Below, piece by piece: positions 52,216 to 62,604 of a DNA stretch of 64,000 bases. Source of the stretch: Chionis minor (taxonomy: Eukaryota > Chordata > Aves > Charadriiformes > Chionididae). The notes below the pieces were generated by a model. That model saw only the letters and a program-made list of their open reading frames with translations, was not told where the DNA came from and did not search any database. Position numbers and translations under genes: made by a program. Every line of letters starts with the position of its first letter. The first letter of the stretch is position 1. The stretch spans positions 153,293 through 217,292 of the forward strand of contig VZSF01002036.1 in NCBI GenBank assembly GCA_013398295.1, in the 5' to 3' direction.

Positions 52216-53229
52216 CTCTTTGCCCTGGCTGCTATTAATATCCTTTCCCCCAGGCTACTGATTCATATGATTTCAGCTGAAATAGATTAAAAGTTCCTCT
52301 GTTTTGATGCCAACAATAATGTGATAAATTTATTTGCCGGTTCTTTGGGGTTTTTGTAACTTGAAGGGATAAGCTCAGGGTCCACGGGAAAGATTGTTAT
52401 CCCATTGAATTTGGAGAGTGAGTTCCCTCACCCCCTACTATTTTAACAATTACGTTATTATGAAATAGTCTATTAAAAATATGTAATTCACTTCTCAACT
52501 ATTTACTGCAAACAGAACAGTTTTGTGTGCATATGTTTGCACAGAGCAAAAGAGACAGCGTCTCTTGGGTTTTTTGGTCTGTTTTCAGAAAGTCCAGTGT
52601 GGTGACTGGCTAAGATAGTTGTTTCTGCAACAATAGCACAGGTAAAATAAAACTTTTTTTTTTCCCCCCATAATTAACAAGTGTTGTCCAGAAAGTGCAA
52701 AACAGTTTGAATGGATTCCTGGAGTGGAGGATTTTCAACAGGGCATTGGCAAAGGAGCAGTAATTTTTTGGACTGCTATTGAAGAGCTACAGTTCATACT
52801 ATTGAGACCTTTGGGGAAAATGTTTCTGGCATGAGCTTCCGGTATGCTGGGAAGCACAAGAGCTGTGACAATACCTGTAGCAGGTAAATAGGGAAGGACG
52901 GCAACTTAGTATGTTATGGATCTTCAGAGAAGCTGATGCTTTTGAACAACATCTGTTTAAATATTATTTATTAGATTACAATGAAGTATCATGGATTCTC
53001 AGACACAACTGAGCTGTAATTCTATTCTTTTCTAGCCAGCTAGGATTTAGTCTTCAGTTGAAGGCATTGTACGTCTCAATAGTAAAAGTGTAATGTTCCT
53101 GTCTTCAGCAGTATCAGTATTTCTGTCTGCCAAGTGCAGTAGGGCTTTTTCCCCTTCACTGTGAATCAGCAGTACATATTATTTCAATTATTTATTACGA
53201 CTGCTACTTATGGAAACTGCATTAACCAG

Positions 53230-53460
53230 TAGTACGATTTGCATTTCTGTAATGCTTTCTGTAGCACTCTGAAACTTTACAGATTTGTTATAAAACATGG
53301 ATTAGATTGGAAAACATTTTGGGCAGTAACCAAGAAAATTAAATGGTTGTTGAAAGGCAGATCTGTTGCCATCATGGATTCTGAGTGGAGAAATTCTGAG
53401 ACTAAGTTATTTGCTCAATGCCTGTGTCATAGCACTTCCAGCCCTCCTAACAGTGGACAC
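53230..53460 (-). repeat. Possible very decayed MIR-like repeat
   Basis: A TTTGCATTTCTGTAATGCT block followed by CACTCTGAAACTTTACAGA resembles the start of an old amniote SINE (GCATTTATATAGCGCCTTTCAT, then CTCAAAGCGCTTTACA). About 120 bases later, GAGAAATTCTGAGACTAAGT with TTATTTGCTCAATGCC could be the decayed GAAACTGAGGCAC and CTTGCTCAAGGTC blocks. The match is patchy and was made by eye. It could be chance. Confidence 0.3.
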
Positions 53461-56400
53461 AAAATATCTTTCACATACCCTTTCTCTTAATTATCATCTC
53501 TACCTGTTGGGACACTTAAAATACTCTGAACGTGTTTAAGGCTCTGCTGACAAGCAAAGAAAGGGTTCTTGAAAGTGCTTTATTCATGTATTTCTCTTTT
53601 TCCCTTTTTCTTTTTTTCTTTTCCCTTATTTTCTGCCCCCACTGATCTCTGTATCTCTTGTCACTTGATCAGAATAAGATTTCTGATATGTTGTGTAACG
53701 AGATTTTAGTGATATCTAGCCATTGACCTAAGTAGTTTTTCAACACTGCTAGCAATTGAAGGAGGAAGGAATGTAACTTTTCTTCACATCAAAGAAAATA
53801 TTCTTACTTTATTTGGCAATAGCACTGGGAACAGCTTGATGCACTTAGAAAGTATCTTACAACTTGCTGCCGCTGTAGTGGAATGGGATTAATCAGTCGT
53901 CCAGAGGAAAGAATGAAATGACTCACATGTGGGATTTGGCATAATACAGAGCCCAAGTCCCAAATCTTTCCTGCTCTAAACCTCAGTTGCCTACAGCCCT
54001 TCCACATCATTTACCTGCAGGTATTAGCTAAATACTAGTCATTCTAGACTTTCATCCAACCCTAAGGATCCCAAAGAACTTGTTATTTAAATAGATTATC
54101 CATATTTGAATATGAACACTTTACAAATAACGAGGCAAAGAGCATGAGTTACTACAAAAGATTTACCCCACTGCTTCTCAGACAAGTTTAGGCATATCAA
54201 GGGTTGAAAGTTCCTTTGTTTGAGTCTCTGATCTACAACGTTCCTCAGATTATGTTCTGATAAAAGCAAGAGAGAAGAGGTTGTTTGGATTTGACTTCTT
54301 GACTGGCTGCTATAAAACTAACTTTCAGCTCAACCTCAAACCATTTTCACTCTTCCCGTGAATTCTCTTTTGCTGAAAGATACGTTTTAATGGGTGGGAG
54401 TAACTTGTTGTATCCATCTAACTATGGATTCTTCTTCCAAGCTTCATCTTAAGAAGGATGGAATTGAGGAAGAGAGACTAAAGGATTCATCTTGGGGTAA
54501 GGGAACTTATTTTTTTTCTCCTTCAGAGTTATTTCTCTCAACTTAGAAGCTACTGTTCCCATTTTAAAACATATGAGATTCCCATGATTTGAATTTGATG
54601 TGTTTGATAGAATTTTAAAAGGGAGGAAGAAGAAGGCATCCTAGATCTTCTTCATTTGAAGTTAACAATAGACAGGAACCATTTCACGTGAAATGTCTGA
54701 CTTATATTTCAAGACGTATCTTTATAATATTATTTTTGCTCTTTATGCCAAAGGAAGATTTTCTTTTCATTATCCTTTGCAGTTGGGATGATAACTGTTT
54801 CAGGCAGTATTTTCTGGCCTCTTCAGTGTCTTGTGTTGAGCCTCCACAAAAAGGCAAGCCTTTGAAACTCGTTGGCTCATTGGTAATTCATAATTCAGGT
54901 CTACAGATTGTCCAGTAAAGACTCTTGGACTTGGGACTTACTCGGTCAGGTACATCCTTCCATCACAGAGATACAAACAGAATGATTGAACAGTATAAAG
55001 CAAAGTAATTCTCAGTGCATTCTTTTACTAGGCTCTGCAAGAGAAAAGCTTTGAGATCCATCAACATGCTATTTGGATTGACTGTTTTTCCATCTTTATT
55101 GGTCTCCTGTAACTAAAGTAATTTCTGCTTAAAGTATTTTATTAAATGTTCTCTCTCTGATGATGATTCCTCTCTCTCTCCTTTTTGTTGGAAATACTTG
55201 TTACTGTTTCTATTGCTTCCCCTCTGTATTGGGTTAACAAGATGCAGGGTAGCCATGCAAGGGAAGATAGAACTGATTTCTTTATGTGTATTTTCATCAT
55301 TTCCAAGCTGGCTCCATCAGAATTCACCTTGTGTTTATCTAAAAGATTCTTTATGCCTTACAGGCTTGTAAGGTTAAGAAAATAATGGGTTTTATTACTA
55401 ATGTAAGGCTAAATAGATGGGGAAAAAAACTTCAGGTTTTAGAATAATTGCTGATGGGGGGAAAAATAATGGAAAGAGAATTATAAATTCTTCCTAGACT
55501 TTTTCTAAGAAATAATTTTTCTAAAGTAATTTGTGGTCTTTCATGTCGCCTCAGCTATGGCAGAATGCCTGAGTTTTGAATTACCTCAGTAAGGAAAGGT
55601 GACATCAGGTGAAACCAGAATTCAGCACTGGGACTAATGGGATATTTCATGGGGGTCTGGTGTCTATTTACAGATACCAGGAAGAGTAGGAAATAAATCT
55701 ATTTTGAAAGGTTAAGAGAATGGCATGTGTCCATTTGAAAATTATAGGTAAAGCAACTAAATTTGTCTTTCAAAGAAGGTTAATAAAGGGCTGCCTAATG
55801 TTATTTTGCAAAGGGGAACACATTGTAAAGCATGATCTGATCATGCTCCTAAAAGCTTGTTTGGACTTTATCTTTTTTGTTTGTTTGTTTACTTTTTGTC
55901 TTGCTAGCATGACATGGTTACTGTAGAGAGTTGATTAAAGAAGTTAAAGATGTTTAGTCATATTACTGGAGAGAATGAATGTAAGCAATAATATAGTTTT
56001 ATGGTTTAGTTACTGATTATAACTGAATGGCACCTTTCACAGCAGTGAATCAATACTCTGGGTCAGAGACTGCAAAATGATTGACTCCCAGTGTGATTCC
56101 AGAGCTGAGGTGGCCAAGAGAGGAGGGAAAAAGTGTGTAATACACAGAGGAAAAATAGGAAGTCAATGAATAAAAGAAAAGATGCTTAATAGATGCTTCC
56201 TTTGGTGACCTGGTTCCCTTTTAGAAATATTCTAGGCATATGCAGCTGCCAAGTGGAGACTAGCTGATTAAGATATGATAGGTTTCTGTTTAGTTCTGTA
56301 AAGAATACTGTCTTTTTAAAAGGTGACAGAAATTGTGCGACCATTTCCTACATCAGGAATCTGGACAGATGAAATTATGTCTCCTGATGATTCAGCATCA

Positions 56401-58381
56401 GCAGTTTTTCTGAAGTCACTGGGATCATTTTGTCTTTTCTTGGAATAATTTGATATGTTAAATTTTTGTTCCAGTTTTTCTATTTCAGTTGGTTTGATAA
56501 TGATTTACTGTCTATTCCCTTTGTCTCATATTTTGTCTGTGAAATTCTTAATTGCAGATTGTCCTTGGCAATAACTGGCATTTGTCTTAGTTTTTGCCCA
56601 TGGATGTCAGTCCAAATGCTTGCAGGAGTTTACTGATATCATAAACATTTCTGCTTAGTCACCAAAATCCTTATTGGAGCTTGGCAGATAACATTGTCTC
56701 TGCCATCATGCTTTCTCCAGCACCTCAGTTTCAGACAGCTTTAATAAGTTTTCTCTTAGGGACCAGAAGATGAGATAAACATGTTTATCCTCTTTGAAAA
56801 GTGTGGGGGGGAAATCTTGTCTGAAATACAGTGAAATCTCGTTCCCTCCCCAGACCTAGTGGCTCCCAACATTCAGAGACCCAGCAGAAGCCAAAAATGT
56901 TAAGGCGTACTAATGTAGCACACTTGCTTAAATATGGCAAAAGGCAATCAGTAGCTGTACAGTCAGTTATGGTCATATTTACTCTGTAGCTTTTCTTCTC
57001 TGGTTGTCAAAAACCTCTGCTGCTTCCCTGGCAGGGAGGCCTCTTCTGACAGGCCTTATTACCAAAATATATCTTATTCTCCTATCAGGGTTGGCTTCCG
57101 TGATAGCTCTAGAATTGTATCATTGCTAACTGTTCCTATCAAGTGATTCAATCCATACTTAATGTTGTCAAAGACACTATGTTTCTGGTGAAAACACGGC
57201 AAAATTTTCAGCAAAGGTAGCATCTAGTGGGTCTGGAGAAGCATCCAGCTGCTTTCAACCAGTTCCTTTCAGGGCAAATAGGAAGTACTGCTGTTGCCAG
57301 CGGGCTTTCTTGTACAGACCTATATCCTTCTGGAGCAGAGGATGGAAGAATGACACCAGGTTCACTTACCAACTCATCACACTGCCCTTGAGGAACTGTT
57401 ACAGCTCAACAGATTAATCAGATAGATTAATACTCCTGCTCTCTGGTGATTACCAGAGGTCTGTTTTGATGGCTCTCATTCTGGCACTTTTCCCACTGAA
57501 ACCCTTTTCCATGTTAAAGAGGAACTAATTAATTCTAGGGCAATACTGAATGGTTTCTTTCAGGTTAACAGTTCAGCCAGTTTATGTCTGGATGCTCTAA
57601 GTCCCACTGAGATATCTTAAACCAATTCTCCAGACAGTGTAGTAAGGTTACCTGGCTACTGGATATACAAGCTTTTGAATAAGTGAGACCATAAGTGGTT
57701 GTAGTATTAAACATTTACAGTTTTGAGTTACGTTGTTTATTTTTTCTGTCATGAACATGCCATGTTTGTCTTTTACTGAAGATCACCTGTATTTCTTCAG
57801 TAGTACTTTCAGACAGACAGCATTATTCTGCACGGGGATCATAATCTGCCATGTGTTAATAGCACATGTCACTCTGCTCCAGAAGTGGCTGCGTTGTGGT
57901 GATCGCCTTTAAGACAGAGTATCTATCATATGATAGCAGCTGAGAGGCATGACGGTTGACATAGAACAATGAAGACAATACTATGGGAATTATGTGCGAT
58001 CTTTAGTCAGGCTCTGAGCTTTTGTAACAGAGGCAATAATATATATTCCATCTGTAGCAAAGTAAAAAATAAACCTGCCTGCTTCTGTGATTATCAAATA
58101 ATCAAAACCTGTGATTGTAGATAATCAAAATAATCACTGCGTTCTCGACTGTAAAACTTTACATTAACATTTCTTTTTCTTCCTGAGTAGAAAAGATTTA
58201 AGAGTTGAATGATATATGACAATGTTTCCTTTCTAAATAATTTTGATTTGAAAATTAAATTCCTCGTCTAGATGTATTCAAATATTTTAAACTATGGTAG
58301 AAGAAATCCAAATATTGGTCTCTTTTGAGAAGCTATAATCTGCCTGTTTCTTTGGTATATTTTCAACTTGTGTTGAATGTT

Positions 58382-58413
58382 GAATAATACAACTTTCCAA
58401 AGTTGTATTATTC
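58382..58413. repeat. Perfect 15-bp inverted repeat, 2-nt loop
   Basis: The left arm GAATAATACAACTTT (58382-58396) and the right arm AAAGTTGTATTATTC (58399-58413) are exact reverse complements separated by CC. It could extrude as a cruciform or fold as an RNA hairpin. It is too short for a microRNA precursor and no transposon ends are recognised around it. Confidence 0.9.
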
Positions 58414-58735
58414 TGACAGCCTGGCTTAAAGTTCTAAAAATTAATTTTATCTCTAGAACATTTGAAAATCAGCTTTTTAAAACATCATTAAGAAAAACGT
58501 TATCCTTTAATTAGTTCCAGAGGAAATGTAATTGTGGAAAACTTTACGAATGTGAATCTTCTCTAAGGAAAAGTGTTTTGAAAGAGCCCATTTGGCAAGC
58601 TGCACCAATTCAGGAAATTCCAATTTGACTTTAGGGTAGGCACATTCCTACTGGAAAACACACAAGGTTTTGCAGTGATTTATATACTTATTTTACCAAC
58701 TCAGTGCTGTAATGCTCAATATCTTGAAGAATTAA

Positions 58736-59346
58736 GAGCAGCCCTGAGAAGAAGGACTTGGGGGGTGTTGGTGGATGAGAAGCTCAACATGAGTCAGCAA
58801 TGTGCGCTTGCAGCCCAGAAAGCCAACCGCATCCTGGGCTGCATCAGAAGCAGCGTGGCCAGCAGGCTGGGGGAGGTGATTCTCCCCCTCTACTCTGCTC
58901 TCATGAGACCCCCACCTGGAGTACTGTGGCCAGCTCTGCGGCTCCCAACATAAAAGGACATGGACCTATTGGAATGAGTCCAGAGAAGGGCCACAAAGAT
59001 GATCAAAGGGCTGGAACACCTATCCTGTGAGGACAGGCTGAGAGAGTTGGTTTTGTTCAGCTTGGAGAAGAGAAGGCTCCAGGGAGACCTTATAGTGGCC
59101 TTTCAGCACCTAAAGAGGGTCTACAGGAAAGCTGGAGAGGGACCTTTTACCAGGGCATGTAGGGATAGGACGAGGGGTAATGGCTTCACACTGGAAGAGG
59201 AGAGATTTAGATTAGCTATTAGGAAGAAATTCTTTACTGTGAGGGTGGTGAGACCCTGGAACAGGTTGCCCAGGGAAGTTGTGGATGCTCCGTCCTTGGA
59301 ACTGTTCAAGGCCAGGCTGGATGGGGCTTTGAGCAACCTGGCCTAG
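58736..59346 (+). pseudogene. CR1 ORF2 C-terminal remnant, disabled
   Basis: This is the C-terminal end of CR1 ORF2 ([13 protein letters not shown], [28 protein letters not shown], ending LDGALSNLA and a stop). The core reverse transcriptase motifs are not included because the element is truncated. Three lesions are visible. An extra C in the run at about 58910-58914 shifts the frame. A compensating one-base loss in the A-run near 58951-58955 restores it. A TGA at 58975-58977 follows, in a position where a CGA codon decayed by CpG deamination is the likely origin. After that the frame is open to the natural stop. It is non-functional. Confidence 0.88.
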
Positions 59347-59434
59347 TAGGAGGTGTCCCTGCCCATGGCAGAGGGGTTGGAACTAGATGATCTTTAAGGA
59401 GCCTTCCAACTCTAACCAGTCCATAATTCTATGA
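58736..59434 (+). mobile_element. CR1 LINE, 5'-truncated copy with complete 3' end
   Basis: This CR1 insertion holds only the last part of ORF2 plus the short 3' UTR. Similarity to the larger copy at 62.6-64.0 kb starts at the GAGCAGCCCTGAG segment (58736). The 3' end is complete: after the ORF2 stop at 59344-59346 comes roughly 90 bases of 3' UTR, ending in the ATTCTATG octamer that caps CR1 elements. No target-site duplication is obvious, which is normal for CR1. It is in sense orientation and about 3.2 kb upstream of the second copy. The 5' boundary is taken from the loss of similarity. Confidence 0.95.
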
Positions 59435-59529
59435 ACGAACTCTCTAGAATTAGGCACTTGGTAGCCTTGAACACCTCTTTGTTTTCTCAGTTTTTGTGCT
59501 TGCTTGATTTGCTACTTATTTTTGAGGGG

Positions 59530-59552
59530 GATATTTATTTTTATTTTTATTT
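59530..59552. repeat. (TTTTTA)n short repeat
   Basis: Three TTTTTA-like units in tandem, about 95 bases past the end of the CR1 copy. Confidence 0.7.
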
Positions 59553-60510
59553 TGCTGCCATTAATAGTCTTATTTCTTATGTCTTTTCACTGGAGCATAC
59601 TACACTTGCCTTGGAGCTCTTAGCATATTTATTCTATTAGATACTAAGCTAGTAAAAGCCAACCCCAAAGGGGACGCCACCATTTCCAGTTGTGTCTAAA
59701 ATAATGTGTGTACTGCTGTGAGCAGGGACTGTCCCCCAAAGCACAGAGTTGATCCTTGTGTTGGGAAAACAGTATTACAGTGGCTTGATGATTTGCCATA
59801 ACTGAGTATCAAAAGGATGGGAAGGTCTTGGAGAAGATGAAGTATATGATCCTCCAATTCGGCCCGCAGAAATAAGGGTATTCTTGAGAAAATGTAGACA
59901 AAGTAGTGAAAATTCAGCCATTTCTAATCTCCAGTAGATTGACAGCAAGACTTCTAGGTTATATGTTGACTGTCTGAGACAAGGCAGGCTCTGTTTTCGC
60001 CCTCAGTGTTGTGAGGGTGCAATATATATGTACCTAATCCCTTTCCAAAACCAACTGAAATCTGTATTCCAGAAAGAGCTGGGATCATTTTGCAAAGACA
60101 ATGACACTGTACTTGGCTTTGCTAACTATTATCCTTCTGAAATTATCCAAAACAATGGATCATTCCATGTTTTGCCTCATTACAAGTGATATGGCCACTG
60201 ATATGACGATTGTGTTATATATTCCCTTGAGGTTATCTTGCTGTTCCAGTGTGACCCATCCATCTTCTGTGTTCTCACAATTTGTAAAAATGGCTACAGT
60301 CCAAGAGAAGCTGGATAATCTCCTAAATCTCCTGGCAATAATGCTGGGAGAAGAAGTCCAGTCTTCATACTTCTTGCATCTGGTATCAGACTGGAAGTGA
60401 AATAATAGCATAGCACAAGATCTAATGGAGAATTTGGCACACAGCCAATTTAGGGTATCAAGCTGTATTTCTGGAATGATCAAAAATTCTTAAGTGATTC
60501 ACAGAGAGCA

Positions 60511-60668
60511 AGTTGGGTTCGAAGGGACTTCTGGAGGTCATCTAGCCCAGTTTTTTGCTCAAGCAGGTCTAAGTCATTACATCAGGTTAGTCAGGGCCTT
60601 GTCCTATTGAGGTTTGACAGTCTCCGGGAACGGAGATTCCCCAGCCTCTCTGGGCAGCCTGTCCCCAG
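60511..60668 (-). mobile_element. CR1 LINE 3' fragment, older and diverged
   Basis: On the plus strand this stretch reads like the reverse complement of the 3' part of an avian CR1. It has a GAAGGGACTTCTGGAGGTCAT-type opening, then a CATCTAGCCCAG block, a GCTCAAGCAGGTC block, and a CCTCTCTGGGCAGCCTGT block in the usual order. The intervening sequence is diverged and the terminal octamer repeats are not visible, so this is an older copy than its two neighbours. It belongs to a CR1 subfamily with a different 3' end. Both limits are approximate. Confidence 0.8.
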
Positions 60669-62575
60669 GGATCAGGAGTTTTGAGAGCAGTATCTGTACC
60701 ATGCCCTTCCCTTCAGCATGGCCACTGAAACACAGGCTGCTTTTTCAATTGATAGATTTGCAACATGGTGCATTTCACCTTTTATTGTCACCTGTATATA
60801 TACAGGAACAGTAGGCAACAGCTAAGATATGGTTTGCAATGTACAGTTTTCAAAAGTACTTTTTTGGCAGGGGGTGTGGAAGCACTTTTATGTATCTATC
60901 GTAGCACACAATAGCAAAGATCAGACACCTCTGCCTCTGGCTCTGAGAGGATCGCTTTGGTTGTTCCCTTCTGGAATTGTCACTAATGGTGGAGAAAAAC
61001 TGGTGCATAAGCACTAATTAGTTTCTGAAGAGAAATTACAGTAGTGAAACATATTTAGTATAGTGAAAAGATTGCCAAGGGAGGACATTGTTTATTTGAG
61101 GTTCTTGAAGGGTATAGACATCAAGGAAAGGGAGAAATTCTTCAGAAGGGGAGATGGGAGTGTAACTAATAGATTGGGAGAATTAATGGGATAATGAAAT
61201 AATTAAGAAAGGAGAAATTTCACCTGAGGCTGTCAAATTTGACATAACTGATAGGAGATGGAATTTCCTAGGTTATCCTTGAAGAAGAATTAATTCAAGA
61301 AGTGTCAATTGGCCAATAAATCATTTCAGTTGAAATTGCAGAAGATGTTTGTAGTTTCCAAAAGAAAATTGTATTCGTTTTTCTATGTGAAAAGATCGCC
61401 GCATAGCATGCCAAACACTGTATAAATGTTGGCAGACAGGACTCTGAACAAAGACTGTTTCATCACTTTAAGCACAGGCATCTTGTGGATTACTGTGCAG
61501 TGAGAGTTTTATTTATTTGTATTTCAATTGTGTTCTCTTAAATTTTAAAATGACTTTTCCAAATGTTCTCTTTCTCTAATTTATATTTTATTTCCGCAAC
61601 TTTTTCATTTTTCACAAGATAAAATCGGCAATAATGCAAATACTTGGGCAAGAGCTTTGAGTGAGTCTCTCTTATTTCTGGACATCTTTACTGCTCTCCC
61701 TTGTATTTAATCTTTCTTCTCTTCACCTTCCTTTTTATATTTCTGTCAGACAAAAAAAGAGTTAAATTATATGGGATATGGGGTGGCTCTTGTCCTCTGA
61801 TTGTTAAGATGTTTTCTCTCTTCAGAAGAGTTGCAGTTGGCTTCATTTCGTTTCTGCTTTTTCAGAAGAAAAACTGCCACAGAATGTATCTGCAAGAGCG
61901 ATCCCTGGATTTTTGTGGGGTGCGTGATATTCTGCAACACAGATAATGCTATAAATACAATACTACATCTATCAGCGAACTAAGATTTTTGTCATTTTAC
62001 CTTCTTGCATGTGTAGTTTTTCTGCAGTTTCTGTTACGGTCCCAGGCTTGTGACAAGGGAAGGTCTGAGTTAGCCACTAAAGTGGATCAAATTACTTCTT
62101 AGGTTAGGAGGAAAGGTAATTTCTAGGCTGTTTTTACTTGATATTTTTTACTCGTGTCAATTTGTAGCAACTCAAAGAGCCTGCTGGATTTTGTGGAGAC
62201 TGCTGTATTTACAGTCATCATCAGGGTTACCAATAAGTAGGCAACAAACCCACTATGGAATGGGAGTGACGTTATCAGTCATTTTTTCTCCTGTCTAGAC
62301 TTGCAAGCAAGGGAAGTACATTCGCTTGTCTGAGCTAGTGTAGGAGGTTGTATGTGTACATAGATAAGAAATTACCTTTATTTATGGAAAGAAATCCTTC
62401 TTCCGTTTTGAACTGGCAGGCTAAGCAAAACCGTTACAGTTCTCCTTTAAGTAAATGTCAGATTGATGCCAGTCTTGCCTCAATCAAATCTTAAAACAGT
62501 TATTATTGCGAGACAAGGTGATTTCTGTTGCACTGGCTTGTTGGCCCTCTTGGACACGGCTTCAACTCTTCCTTT

Positions 62576-62604
62576 GAAATTCCCATTGAAAATATGGGAA
62601 TTTC
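62576..62604. repeat. Perfect 11-bp inverted repeat at the CR1 5' junction
   Basis: GAAATTCCCAT (62576-62586) is the exact reverse complement of ATGGGAATTTC (62594-62604), with a 7-base loop. The right arm coincides with the first recognisable bases of the CR1 copy. This may be chance, or microhomology and template switching when the truncated element was joined to genomic DNA. Confidence 0.85.

Larger units (their letters stand above)
48330..58735. other. Noncoding sequence
   Basis: Contains the CpG patch at 52.0 kb, a possible decayed SINE at 53.2 kb, the (AAAT)n repeat and the 58.4 kb hairpin. A 144-codon minus frame at 49.5-50.0 kb shows no domain and reads across pyrimidine-rich DNA. 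Nothing else recognised. Confidence 0.65.
59435..62593. other. Noncoding sequence between CR1 copies
   Basis: Apart from the reverse-oriented CR1 scrap at 60.5 kb and a short T/A repeat, no gene or element is recognised. The last 70 bases before the CR1 junction look like ordinary unique DNA, although the CR1 reading frame happens to stay open back to 62522. Confidence 0.65.

Noticed and set aside
53950..54140. MIR-like fragment (AACCCTAAGGATCCCAAAGA block)
   Set aside because: Only one short block resembles an old SINE and the following blocks do not match in order.
57200..57500. Continuation of the minus-strand gene-like frames
   Set aside because: The reverse complement shows only short open pieces with several stops, and no link to the 37-41 kb region could be made.
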